The translations under genes and the position numbers were made by a program. Positions 1 to 7,127 of a stretch of DNA of 8,485 nt are shown in pieces. The notes beneath the pieces are model-generated. The model did no database searches, was not told where the DNA came from, and was given only the letters and a program-made list of their open reading frames with translations. This stretch comes from Lactobacillus sp. UBA5815 (GTDB lineage: Bacteria; Bacillota; Bacilli; Lactobacillales; Lactobacillaceae): the NCBI GenBank assembly GCA_002417825.1, contig DICX01000092.1:1-8485 (forward strand), written 5' to 3'. Every line of letters starts with the position of its first letter. Within the stretch, counting starts at the first letter, position 1.

Positions 1-819
1 CTCACGTGAAGTGATTCGTGATCGCACGGTTTTATGCAGATCCTGATACAAGGCGATGATCATGATATATTTTTTTCGTAATCCAGAAAGCTTGTGCATC
101 TGCTCGACTTGAATGCGATCGTTTTCTGTCGTGATCACTCTTGAAGCACCAGTCAAAGCAATCATACTGGCTGTCAATTCAGGACCTGAAGGCTGATCTG
201 CAGTCAGAATCTTAGAGCGCTCGTCTGTGACCGTATCTTGACCAGAAAAGTGTGCATAAAAAGAGGCCAGCGTCGTGTCTGCTTCTTTAAGATCATAATC
301 GAAATTAAGATTGGATCCGTCCTCGATCGTCAACCAATTCGCAGGCGTTTGGGCCAGTGCTGAAGTGTGATCTTTTGGATCCTCATCTAAAACTTGTCCT
401 TTGACTCGAAGTTCATTTTCACCGGAAAGCAGGTTCAATGGCACTTTGATTTGTTCAGATTGAATCCCAAGCGTCTTTTTAGGCCGAAATGAATAGAAAG
501 CCACCCCATTCAACGAAACTGTAATGTCAGAAGTTTGCCTGGACGCCAACTGTGAAATCTGAAAATTGAAATTGAACGTTGCTTTTTTGACGTGCCAATA
601 ATCCATCTTAGTGAAATACATGTTGGCTTCTACTGATTTTCCAGAAAGCGTTAACGTCTTGTTCTGAAACGCTTGTGTGTAAGATTCTGCCGCTTGGACA
701 CGACGTGCTGAAAGGCTCATTAAAATGACGATCATACCAAGAATGACCAAAACTCGGTCAATCTTATTGATACCTTTTCGTCTTATACCATTTGACTTTT
801 TGATGAAAAACTTGTTCAC
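1..819 (-). CDS. BcsB-like exopolysaccharide synthase partner subunit (partial, C-terminus beyond the left edge)
   Basis: The frame stays open from the start region to base 1 (273 codons from the GTG at 819), so the gene continues outside the window. The protein reads as a basic N-terminus (KK, RR and K at residues 7-19), a hydrophobic segment at about 22-38 and an AxA-like site (V-Q-A-A-E, 41-45), which is a signal peptide or anchor. It then shows BcsB-type beta-sandwich patterns: YWHVKKATFNFNFQIS (74-89), SDITVSLNG (97-105), PLNLLSGENELRVKG (127-141) and NWLTIEDGSNLNFDY (161-175). In cellulose synthases BcsB sits outside the membrane and guides the chain leaving BcsA, and a similar job is inferred here from the GT2 gene just upstream. 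The start is uncertain. GTG 819 has a GGTGG upstream and gives a charged n-region but overlaps the GT2 gene by 56 nt. TTG 750 and ATG 735 avoid the overlap but lack good ribosome binding sites and charge. Family assignment is fairly firm; substrate is unknown. Confidence 0.82.
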   Translation of the reverse strand, partial: MNKFFIKKSNGIRRKGINKIDRVLVILGMIVILMSLSARRVQAAESYTQAFQNKTLTLSGKSVEANMYFTKMDYWHVKKATFNFNFQISQLASRQTSDITVSLNGVAFYSFRPKKTLGIQSEQIKVPLNLLSGENELRVKGQVLDEDPKDHTSALAQTPANWLTIEDGSNLNFDYDLKEADTTLASFYAHFSGQDTVTDERSKILTADQPSGPELTASMIALTGASRVITTENDRIQVEQMHKLSGLRKKYIMIIALYQDLHKTVRSRITSRE

Positions 820-2017
820 GAAAATACGCCACCATTCCATAAGCTGCCACTGCAAGCCACATTTGACTATAAACCAGATACATCACGACGATCAGTCCAA
901 GATTGCGCAACGTCATCTCACCTTTTTCCGTCGTGATCGTCAAAAACGTGCTTGCAACGAACATGACGATGGCAAAAAGCCATAACCCATTACTGAATCC
1001 TTGAAGATCTGAATGAACTGCACCTGCAACGGTCAAGACAAAAACAGAATCGGATAATATCAACGAAGCCATCAGCAAAAAATAAATGGCAAAGAAGTAC
1101 AGCAAGTCGAATCGAATCGGCTTGCCCTCTTTTTGAAAGAGCAGGTGCATGTTTTTTAAGATCACGTAGATATTGCCCTTTACCCATCGTGTCCGTTGAT
1201 GAAACCAGACGCCAAGCGTTTGCGGTTCTTGCTCCCACGTCACAGCCTTCGGCTGAAAGCCGATCCGGCGATGCATCTGATAGATTCGAAAACTGATCTC
1301 GGTATCTTCAGCGAGTGCCTTGACATCCCAGCCGCCGACTTTTTCTAACACATCGCGTCGAATCACATAATTCGTTCCAGGAATCGTACACAAGTGAAAC
1401 AAGCGCTGACGGCCAGCTTGTGCCATCCATTGAAACGATAACGTTTCAATATTGATGAATCGTGTCAATAAAGAAGCGTTCTTATTGCGCGTCCTAAATT
1501 TCCCGATCACTGCCGCCAACTGTGGTGAATCCAGCAGTTGCGCGACCAGGATACGCAAGGCTGAACTTTCAGGCGTGTTGTCTGCATCATAAACCGCCAG
1601 GATATTGCCACGAGATTGGTGAAAGCCGATATTCAAAGCATTCGACTTCCCTTTACCACCAGTTTTAGCATCAGTATTGATCACTTTGAGACGTTCTTGA
1701 CCAAAATCATGTTGCAGTTCTGCCAATTTTTGTGCCGAATCGTCTGTCGAATTATCGTTGATCACGATGATTTCATAACGATCTTTGGGATAATCAAAAC
1801 TGAGCAAAGCAAGTACCGTTTTCACGATCACAATGCCTTCATCATGAGCAGGAACTAAGATAGAGACGAATGGCGGCACATCCGGTAATTCAGGTGCCGG
1901 CTGCTTCACCTGCTTCAAATACAAAGTATAGCCTGAAATCGTCAAGATCAGGTTGACGACTAAAACGCCCCAAATCGATACGATCGCGATAAAAAGAAAA
2001 ACATCTAAAACCGACAT
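764..2017 (-). CDS. Processive family 2 glycosyltransferase, exopolysaccharide synthase (BcsA/PgaC/PssC type, no PilZ domain)
   Basis: A membrane synthase that would polymerise a nucleotide-activated sugar and push the chain across the membrane. The sequence shows one N-terminal membrane segment (about 6-28), then a cytoplasmic GT-A domain with the processive GT2 motifs in order: VPAHDE (55-60), NDNSTDD (87-93, UDP-binding Asp), YDADN (143-147, DxD-like), AEDTE (236-240, catalytic-base region) and QRTRW (274-278, the QxxRW motif). Three hydrophobic stretches follow at about 304-331, 344-360 and 371-398. The protein stops after a short basic tail at residue 417, so the C-terminal PilZ domain of BcsA is absent; the length is close to PgaC/IcaA. 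A very strong binding site (GGAGAGGGGG, within the end of the upstream gene) fixes the ATG start, 2 nt after the preceding stop. Pairing with a BcsB-like gene favours a Pss- or cellulose-like system over a PNAG system. The sugar used cannot be read from the sequence. Confidence 0.93.
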   Translation of the reverse strand: MSVLDVFLFIAIVSIWGVLVVNLILTISGYTLYLKQVKQPAPELPDVPPFVSILVPAHDEGIVIVKTVLALLSFDYPKDRYEIIVINDNSTDDSAQKLAELQHDFGQERLKVINTDAKTGGKGKSNALNIGFHQSRGNILAVYDADNTPESSALRILVAQLLDSPQLAAVIGKFRTRNKNASLLTRFINIETLSFQWMAQAGRQRLFHLCTIPGTNYVIRRDVLEKVGGWDVKALAEDTEISFRIYQMHRRIGFQPKAVTWEQEPQTLGVWFHQRTRWVKGNIYVILKNMHLLFQKEGKPIRFDLLYFFAIYFLLMASLILSDSVFVLTVAGAVHSDLQGFSNGLWLFAIVMFVASTFLTITTEKGEMTLRNLGLIVVMYLVYSQMWLAVAAYGMVAYFREQVFHQKVKWYKTKRYQ

Positions 2018-2019
2018 TT

Positions 2020-3567
2020 TCAGTCCACCCCCTCTCCGTTTTTTGATTTGAATTTTTTAATATAATGCTTGCGCCCGATACGAACGAAAATCAGCAGTAC
2101 GATCAAAACCAGGCTGAAGAAAATCAGCAAGATGACGCCTTCCACTTTGAAAAAGCCTTTAAACAACGGCCGCGTCGCCGGTGCTTGTTTCATCTGCTGT
2201 GCCAAATGCGGCGTTGACATCGTGATTTGTTTATCACGCCCATTCAGAATATATTGACCTGAATCATAAGCAATCAAGACACCACCTGTTTCGATTTGGG
2301 TCTTCATTTGTTCTGAAACTGGATCATACCAGTCGAGTGGCAGCTTCGTGATCTGACGTTCGATCTCGGTCAATTGTGTTTTTCGGCTGGGCATCGGGAC
2401 GGTCAGCGCAGTTGGCGAATCAAACCGGCTCGGTAATTTTTGAACACTCATCACACTTTTTATTGAGAGTGTGAGCCAGCTCTTTCCTTCAGACACTTGA
2501 GAACGGTTATCTTGATGCAAGTACAATGGCGTACGGTTCGACAGCAAAAGCCAAGCCTGTGATTTTTTCAAAGAAGCACTTCTCAACAACTTGTCTTGAT
2601 TCCAATAACCTGGTGCAGACAGACCTACCGGGTAAACCTGGTAATTGGCCAGATTGACTAAAGACGTATCCACTACCTGATTCAACAGCGTTGCATCTGC
2701 TGCGGTCGCACCGCCGATCTTGGGCACCTGCATGAAAATGACGCCATCATCGAGTTCAATACGCCTCAACACTTTCGTGAAATCGCGATAAGCCCGCAGC
2801 TCTGTGTTATCGCTTACCGTAACCGTACTGATTGCAAACGGAATCTGATTTTTTTGTAAGAACGCGCCCAATTCTTGTAGCAGCTTCAAATCCACATATG
2901 GTGAAACGCCTGTGATCGTCAATAGTGGCCGAGAGGACACGACACGATGGAACAAATGCGCCATCAAATCTAATGCGACGATCAAGCTAAGCCCTTTACC
3001 CTCAAAATAAGGTAAATAACCCATATTGCCTTGAATCAGCCCGTACGGATAAGAGGGCTGATCGTTTTGCTGCGGCGAAAGCTGACCAAAGCGCTGTGCA
3101 GAAGTGGGCAAATGATCGAAAACGGTGAGCGTTTCGCTAAAAGGCAAAACCTGACTGCTTCCTTGACTTTTCAAGATCAGCTGCTGCTGATAAAGTTTTT
3201 TAGGAGCCGCCTGCAAACGGTGGCTCTCATCTTCTGTCAAATCTTGACCAATATGAAGTTCGATGCCTTTGAATCTGGCACGATCATGGATGAAATCCTG
3301 ATTCGTCAAACCAACTTCAGGCCAATTGATCATCGTGATGACGGCCTGATACTTAGACGTCAGCATCCCTTTATGATAATCAGCTTGTGACACGGTTTGC
3401 ACGTTCAGCCCCATGCTCGTCAAACTGCGCTGCAAAACATCGATGTCATGCGGCTTTTCGTCAGATTTATTTTGCGAGTCGTAAACAAGCATCACCTGAT
3501 TTCCTGTTGTCGCGGCATCAACTTGATGGAGCGGGAAAAATGGCAGTAAAATAATGGTCAGCCACAC
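2020..3567 (-). CDS. Membrane-anchored DUF2334 / polysaccharide-deacetylase-like protein, probably without deacetylase activity
   Basis: An exported protein of 515 residues. It has a hydrophobic N-terminus ending in V-D-A-A (residues 1-19, signal peptide), a large extracytoplasmic domain, one membrane helix at about 476-496 and a basic cytoplasmic tail (RIGRKHYIKKFK). The domain follows the DUF2334 layout: an opening strand VMLVYD (25-30), LLTITGVSPYVDLKLLQELG (215-234), a strand with KNQIPFAIST (239-248), DDGVIFMQVP (273-282) and VGLSAPGYW (314-322). In relatives that keep the deacetylase signature I expect an Asp-Asp/Asp-Val, an H-G-x-x-H and a P-H-Y at these last positions. Here they read T-G-V, Q-V-P-K-I-G and P-G-Y, so a binding or scaffolding role is more likely than catalysis. 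The start is GTG, because an in-frame TGA lies just upstream (3578-3580); GAAGGTGG precedes it. The signal peptide oddly lacks a positive n-region. It lies 13 nt after the preceding gene and 2 nt before the GT2 gene, so it is probably translationally linked to the synthase. Confidence 0.8.
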   Translation of the reverse strand: MWLTIILLPFFPLHQVDAATTGNQVMLVYDSQNKSDEKPHDIDVLQRSLTSMGLNVQTVSQADYHKGMLTSKYQAVITMINWPEVGLTNQDFIHDRARFKGIELHIGQDLTEDESHRLQAAPKKLYQQQLILKSQGSSQVLPFSETLTVFDHLPTSAQRFGQLSPQQNDQPSYPYGLIQGNMGYLPYFEGKGLSLIVALDLMAHLFHRVVSSRPLLTITGVSPYVDLKLLQELGAFLQKNQIPFAISTVTVSDNTELRAYRDFTKVLRRIELDDGVIFMQVPKIGGATAADATLLNQVVDTSLVNLANYQVYPVGLSAPGYWNQDKLLRSASLKKSQAWLLLSNRTPLYLHQDNRSQVSEGKSWLTLSIKSVMSVQKLPSRFDSPTALTVPMPSRKTQLTEIERQITKLPLDWYDPVSEQMKTQIETGGVLIAYDSGQYILNGRDKQITMSTPHLAQQMKQAPATRPLFKGFFKVEGVILLIFFSLVLIVLLIFVRIGRKHYIKKFKSKNGEGVD

Positions 3568-3580
3568 GGCCCACCTTCAA

Positions 3581-5077
3581 TCAAGTTTCATTTGAAGCAC
3601 CTGCTTTCAAATGTGTCGTCCACAAACGGTGGGTCAAAGCATCCGAGATCAAAAGCAGGAAAAGCAGATCCAAGCTGACGGGTACCATGAACAAGTGCTT
3701 AGCTAAATCTGCATCACCATCTCCAATGATCGAAATGATCGGAACAAAGATCACGATCGTCATCAAGCCTAAAACAAGCAGAAAACGCATGATGGCCTCA
3801 TACCTGCCGGCCTTGAAATCCAAATAAGCACTTACGGCATAAACACCGATAAAAACGACTGCTAACAAAATCAAGAAGACAAAACGTTTCGGGAAAAAGG
3901 CACCCATCACACTGCTAAAAAGTGTAAAGTATGTGAACTGTTGCCCAGGACGTGCGCCCGAAAGTTTCGTATAATCGCCAACCGCTTTGACTTGCGTGAT
4001 CATCAGATCTTTGGCTGCAACGTCAAGCAGCGCACTGAACTGATGAAGGTGTCCAGCGTAATACCGGACAAGCCAAGCATAGTTATATTTGGCGATCAAT
4101 CTTTTTCGAACGACTTTTTGACTCGGTTTCACACTGGCAAAATTTTTAGGATAATAATCCTGTGCACGCATCAACGCAAACTGCTCATTGATTCCACCTT
4201 TTTCAATTTGCCGGCTTGGATCTGGCGTTTCCATTAAAACGCCATGTGTAAAAGCTTGATATTGATTCACATCATTGAATTCTTGATTGATCATGCGATA
4301 CGTCACGACACCAGAAGCTAAAACTGCCATCATCCCTACCGCCAGCAACAGCGTCCGATGATGTTTTTTAGGCATGAACAATAGTCCTGCTGCCACAACG
4401 AGAAAACTCAGTGCCAATGGTGCATTCTGCTGCTTATTCGTGATCAAGATGATCGTGCTCAAGAAAAAGACGGTCACCATCGGCCATGACTTGACATCAC
4501 AATGTCTCACCAAAGACATGATCGCAGCAAACGCAAACAACATCGCGATCAGCATTCCCGGTTCAGCAAAAAAGGAATTGAAATATAAGGTGAACGAGGA
4601 GTCTGCGAAAACAAAAACGACAAGCAATGCAATCAAATAACTTTTTAAGTTGCGATAAGGATAGACTAGCGATCTCGTCAAAAAGTAAATTGCAAACAAA
4701 TAAGGAATGAAATAAACACCTGCCAAAAAGCGCAAGTCAAAAATCGTCTTACTATAAAAAAGACGGTTCAGAAAAACAGCCGTTTTAACAAAAAGCGTCT
4801 GTGAAGAAAAAACCGCAACATTGTTTTCATTGTAATATTGAAGCAGTCCAAATTTAGGAACGACATAGTTTAAATACTGACGGTAATGCAAGGGCAAGCG
4901 ATAAACCCCATTGCTCAACATCGCACGATAAAAGTCGCCATTGTCTGCAAGACCATGGATCTGTGGCAAAAACAAGAGCCATCCTGAAATCAAAGCGGTC
5001 AAAAGACAGGCTAACATTGCTGGTGAAAGATGCTGAACCAACCAATTTTGTTTTGAAAACATGAGATGAATTTTCAT
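3581..5077 (-). CDS. Polytopic membrane protein, GT-C-like candidate glycosyltransferase of the exopolysaccharide operon
   Basis: A 498-residue integral membrane protein with roughly ten hydrophobic segments: about 19-38, 116-134, 146-168, 172-190, 200-213, 219-235, 242-259, 398-417, 428-451 and 462-478. A long outside-type loop lies at about 260-395. The first loop after helix 1 carries ADNGDFYRAM (44-53), with acidic residues in the place where GT-C enzymes often carry catalytic or metal-site acids. Other motifs that look conserved are YFNSFFAEPG (165-174), TNKQQNAP (213-220) and IGDGDADLAKHLF (451-463). This layout resembles GT-C glycosyltransferases that use lipid-linked sugars, but I cannot name a family with certainty. 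The start ATG follows an AGGGG overlapping the stop codon of the hydrolase gene (10-nt gap). Inside an exopolysaccharide operon it could add a side-chain sugar, take part in lipid-carrier use, or help export. Function is inferred from topology and neighbours only. Confidence 0.78.
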   Translation of the reverse strand: MKIHLMFSKQNWLVQHLSPAMLACLLTALISGWLLFLPQIHGLADNGDFYRAMLSNGVYRLPLHYRQYLNYVVPKFGLLQYYNENNVAVFSSQTLFVKTAVFLNRLFYSKTIFDLRFLAGVYFIPYLFAIYFLTRSLVYPYRNLKSYLIALLVVFVFADSSFTLYFNSFFAEPGMLIAMLFAFAAIMSLVRHCDVKSWPMVTVFFLSTIILITNKQQNAPLALSFLVVAAGLLFMPKKHHRTLLLAVGMMAVLASGVVTYRMINQEFNDVNQYQAFTHGVLMETPDPSRQIEKGGINEQFALMRAQDYYPKNFASVKPSQKVVRKRLIAKYNYAWLVRYYAGHLHQFSALLDVAAKDLMITQVKAVGDYTKLSGARPGQQFTYFTLFSSVMGAFFPKRFVFLILLAVVFIGVYAVSAYLDFKAGRYEAIMRFLLVLGLMTIVIFVPIISIIGDGDADLAKHLFMVPVSLDLLFLLLISDALTHRLWTTHLKAGASNET

Positions 5078-5087
5078 GCTAAATCCC

Positions 5088-6209
5088 CTAATAGCTCGAT
5101 GCTAAAAGCACTTCTAGATTATCGAACGCATAGGTCGAACGCGTTTTAGGATCTCCAAATCCGCCAGCAAGAAACGAGGTATGATTTTGTCTTTCCCAAA
5201 CGATCGTCATTGCCTTCTGATACCAAGATTTCTTTCCTTCTTGTGCGAAAATCATCGCTGCGATCGCATAATTGGCCGTCGATTGTCCTTGGTTCACGAC
5301 TTCGCCTGAAACCGCGTAACGATTATATAAGGTCTGCGTCTTGACGCGTAACTGCAGCCATGCCAAAGAACTTGCTTTGAGCCGATTGACTTCAGCCAAA
5401 TGCAGCAACGTCAATAAAGCTTCTGACGTATTCAGATCCTGAGTCGAATAAGACATGGTCTGCCACTGATAGCTGGCAGCATACAACGGGAATGCATCTC
5501 CCAAATAACCTGATTCCACGAGCTTCAACTGCTTTCGATAATTGGCACGTTCAGCAGCTGTAGTCGATTGAAAGAAAGACAATGTTTTTAAATCATAATA
5601 AGCTAATGAAGACGTCGTGCTGGCTTGATGCGATCGACTGTCATAAAAGTCGACCAATCTGCCTTTTACTAAAAGATGCTGACGTAAAAGTGCGAACCGT
5701 TTTGCCGCTTCTTTGGCGTATCGTGCACTCTTGGTCAAGTAAGCATAGCTTTGCAAAGCACGGATCACACGCAAATCATCGATCGTCGCATTGACATCAG
5801 ATTTTTGCCGTGTCGTAGGATCATAACGGTAGCTGAATTGCGTTTGTTGATCAAAAATGCGTTTCGTACTGGCATAAAAGCTGCGAAACGCCGCATAACG
5901 ATGATGCCAAGCCAAATAATTGAGCCATAACCCTGAAGATTCAAGAAGCATCTGACGGCCATTGGCTTTTTCACTTTTTTCCGTTTTGACGAAAGGATTC
6001 GTATAGATTCCTTGTGAGGTGAGCAATTTATCTTGGACAAAATTTTCCAAAGCTTTCGTCTTTTGAACTGGATTTCGATACTGTGTCTGTGGCACGAAAT
6101 CTCTCGCAGAACGTGTTGGAACTTCAATTTTTAACGCAGCAGTCCGACACCCGCTAAAAAGCAGCGATAAGCTCAAAACTGCTACCACAGACTGCCATTT
6201 TAAACGCAT
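5088..6209 (-). CDS. Glycoside hydrolase family 8-like exopolysaccharide lipoprotein (PssZ/BcsZ-like)
   Basis: First gene of the operon: a secreted, probably lipid-anchored hydrolase of 373 residues that would cut the polymer made by the downstream synthase. Numbered from ATG 6209, there is a basic start (MRLKWQ), a hydrophobic core (8-18) and a lipobox F-S-G-C with Cys21. The mature part looks like an all-helical (alpha/alpha)6 barrel. LLESSGLWLNYLAWHHR (88-104) matches the GH8 segment with the general-acid Glu (Glu90). NATIDDLRVIRALQSYAYLT (140-159) matches the conserved aspartate segment (Asp144/145). Later repeat helices include NTSEALLTLLHLAE (260-273) and YAFDNLEVLLAS (360-371). BcsZ and Listeria PssZ are GH8-type enzymes found with similar synthases, which supports the call. 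I could not place the catalytic base. An in-frame TTG sits directly before the ATG (6212); ATG is preferred, with AAGG 9 nt upstream. A possible eight-codon leader frame ends in its start codon. Confidence 0.85.
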   Translation of the reverse strand: MRLKWQSVVAVLSLSLLFSGCRTAALKIEVPTRSARDFVPQTQYRNPVQKTKALENFVQDKLLTSQGIYTNPFVKTEKSEKANGRQMLLESSGLWLNYLAWHHRYAAFRSFYASTKRIFDQQTQFSYRYDPTTRQKSDVNATIDDLRVIRALQSYAYLTKSARYAKEAAKRFALLRQHLLVKGRLVDFYDSRSHQASTTSSLAYYDLKTLSFFQSTTAAERANYRKQLKLVESGYLGDAFPLYAASYQWQTMSYSTQDLNTSEALLTLLHLAEVNRLKASSLAWLQLRVKTQTLYNRYAVSGEVVNQGQSTANYAIAAMIFAQEGKKSWYQKAMTIVWERQNHTSFLAGGFGDPKTRSTYAFDNLEVLLASSY

Positions 6210-6235
6210 CAATAAAAGCCTTGATCTTTCATCAT
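6209..6235 (-). other. Possible 8-codon leader frame overlapping the hydrolase start
   Basis: Reading ATG-ATG at 6235-6230, the frame encodes MMKDQGFY and ends in TGA whose last base is the A of the hydrolase ATG (TGATG). TGAGG (6241-6245) lies 5 nt before the first ATG, a good binding-site distance. This is the classic geometry for translational coupling. Against it, the best promoter candidate (-10 at 6251-6256) would start the RNA around 6244, inside that binding site. It may therefore be chance; no protein-level evidence is possible from so short a frame. Confidence 0.25.
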
Positions 6236-6250
6236 AGTCGCCTCAGTGCC

Positions 6251-6278
6251 AATATAACTGCCGTTTTGTTTTGCTTAA
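6251..6278 (-). promoter_or_regulatory. Candidate promoter of the exopolysaccharide operon
   Basis: On the minus strand, TATATT (6256-6251) is a 5-of-6 match to a -10 box. TTAAGC (6278-6273), 16 bp upstream, is a weak -35 (3 of 6). It lies between the terminator at 6293-6329 and the hydrolase start, the only stretch from which the operon can be started without crossing a terminator. The predicted leader is about 35 nt. Confidence 0.35.
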
Positions 6279-6292
6279 GTTAATTAAAACAC

Positions 6293-6329
6293 AAAAAAAG
6301 CCTATTTTAAATCTAAATAGGTCTTTTTT
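6293..6329. terminator. A/T-rich bidirectional intrinsic terminator between udk and the exopolysaccharide operon
   Basis: CCTATTT (6301-6307) pairs with AAATAGG (6315-6321) around a 7-nt loop. A G-T wobble and a mismatch follow outward, and a run of seven A (6293-6299) faces a run of six T (6324-6329), giving U-tracts on both strands. It lies between the 5' ends of two divergent genes, where no operon ends, so it most likely stops read-through on the minus strand coming from the DUF4097 gene across udk. The stem is weak in G-C pairs. Confidence 0.6.
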
Positions 6330-6394
6330 AAAATCTTTATTTTCAACATCTACACAAGGATAATAATTATTTTACAAAAAAATAAAAAAACAAG

Positions 6395-6424
6395 TTTATT
6401 CTGACTAAAAAGTTCCGTTACAAT
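6395..6424 (+). promoter_or_regulatory. Candidate promoter of udk
   Basis: TACAAT (6419-6424) is a 5-of-6 match to a -10 box. The only partner is TTTATT (6395-6400) at 18 bp, a weak -35. The surrounding 6330-6400 is very A/T-rich, which could act as an upstream element. The predicted 5' leader is about 60 nt. No riboswitch-like or strong hairpin structure was seen in it. Confidence 0.3.
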
Positions 6425-6476
6425 CAATTTAGAGTAAGATAGTTAAGAATGTTTACTAATAAATCAAAGGATGTGC

Positions 6477-6483
6477 AAAGGAG
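6477..6483 (+). promoter_or_regulatory. Ribosome binding site that decides the udk start
   Basis: AAAGGAG lies 8 nt before the ATG at 6492. An in-frame ATG at 6471 has its purine run (AAAGG) directly abutting it, with no spacing, and would add seven residues (MCKGAQV) not expected in the family. The ATG at 6492 is therefore the real start. Confidence 0.8.
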
Positions 6484-6491
6484 CACAGGTC

Positions 6492-7127
6492 ATGAGAAAA
6501 ACAAAACGTCCTATCATCATTGGAATCGCAGGAGGTTCCGGCAGCGGGAAAACCACGATTGCCCGGGAAATTTATCGAATCTTGAACGATGATCACATCT
6601 TGATCGTCACTCAAGATTCCTATTATAAGAAGAACAGCAATCTGCCTCTGGCCGAACGTCAAAAAATCAATTACGATCATCCAGATGCTTTTGACATGCC
6701 GCTCTTAGTCTCTCAATTAAAGCAATTACGCGATCGTCAAGCGATTGAGATGCCCGTTTACGATTTTACAGCACACACACGCAGCGACAAAACCTTGCAT
6801 CAAGAACCTGCTGACATCATTATATTAGAAGGTATCTTAGTTTTAGCCGATAAAGCATTGCGGGATCTGATGAGTATCAAGATCTACGTTGATACTGATG
6901 ATGATATTCGTTTTATTCGCCGCTTGCAGCGTGATATCAAAGAACGCGGCCGCTCATTAGATTCCGTCATCAGTCAATATTTACGCACGGTCAAACCGAT
7001 GTATCATCAATTTATCGAGCCGACCAAGCGTTACGCAGACATCATCGTTCCTGAAGGTGGCCAAAACAATGTCGCAATCGACATGCTGACGACTAAGATT
7101 CGGGCGATCTTGGACGACAACGATTAG
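6492..7127 (+). CDS. udk: Uridine kinase (uridine/cytidine kinase)
   Basis: Phosphorylates uridine and cytidine to UMP and CMP in the cytoplasmic pyrimidine salvage pathway, using ATP or GTP. The 211-residue protein has the usual family length. It opens with IIIGIAGGSGSGKTT (8-22, Walker A P-loop, Lys20). It then shows QDSYYK (41-46, with the likely catalytic Asp42), NYDHPDAFD (60-68), MPVYDFTAHTR (87-97, nucleoside binding), ILEGIL (110-115), the Arg-rich lid RRLQRDIKERGR (143-154) and FIEPTKRYADIIVPEGG (174-190). These motifs are all characteristic and intact. It is the only plus-strand gene and is probably housekeeping rather than part of the polysaccharide system. Its stop codon overlaps that of the convergent DUF4097 gene by 4 nt and no terminator follows directly, so its RNA should run antisense through that gene to the hairpin at 8009-8047. 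Confidence 0.96.
   Translation: MRKTKRPIIIGIAGGSGSGKTTIAREIYRILNDDHILIVTQDSYYKKNSNLPLAERQKINYDHPDAFDMPLLVSQLKQLRDRQAIEMPVYDFTAHTRSDKTLHQEPADIIILEGILVLADKALRDLMSIKIYVDTDDDIRFIRRLQRDIKERGRSLDSVISQYLRTVKPMYHQFIEPTKRYADIIVPEGGQNNVAIDMLTTKIRAILDDND

Noticed and set aside
725..985. Short plus-strand open frames lying opposite the minus-strand genes (also at 1616-1858, 2069-2257, 3031-3390, 3941-4237, 4374-4640, 5582-5794, 7398-7778 and 7715-7987)
   Set aside because: They have low-complexity or unnatural protein composition and lie entirely or largely inside strongly supported genes on the other strand.
764..2017. Assignment of the GT2 protein as cellulose synthase BcsA or PNAG synthase PgaC
   Set aside because: It lacks the BcsA PilZ domain, and the BcsB-like and GH8-like neighbours do not fit a PNAG operon; the sugar specificity is not readable, so only the broad class is given.
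4854..6127. Minus-strand open frames at 4854-5045 and 5765-6127 (another frame), also 990-1238 and 6456-6680
   Set aside because: They overlap confident genes in the wrong frame or on the opposite strand and show no domain-like pattern.
6213..6491. c-di-GMP (GEMM) or other riboswitch upstream of the exopolysaccharide operon or udk
   Set aside because: The only stable-looking structure is the short A/T-rich terminator; no conserved multi-helix core was found.
6471..6491. Earlier udk start at ATG 6471
   Set aside because: The purine run touches the ATG without spacing, while AAAGGAG is ideally placed for ATG 6492, which also gives the family's normal N-terminus.
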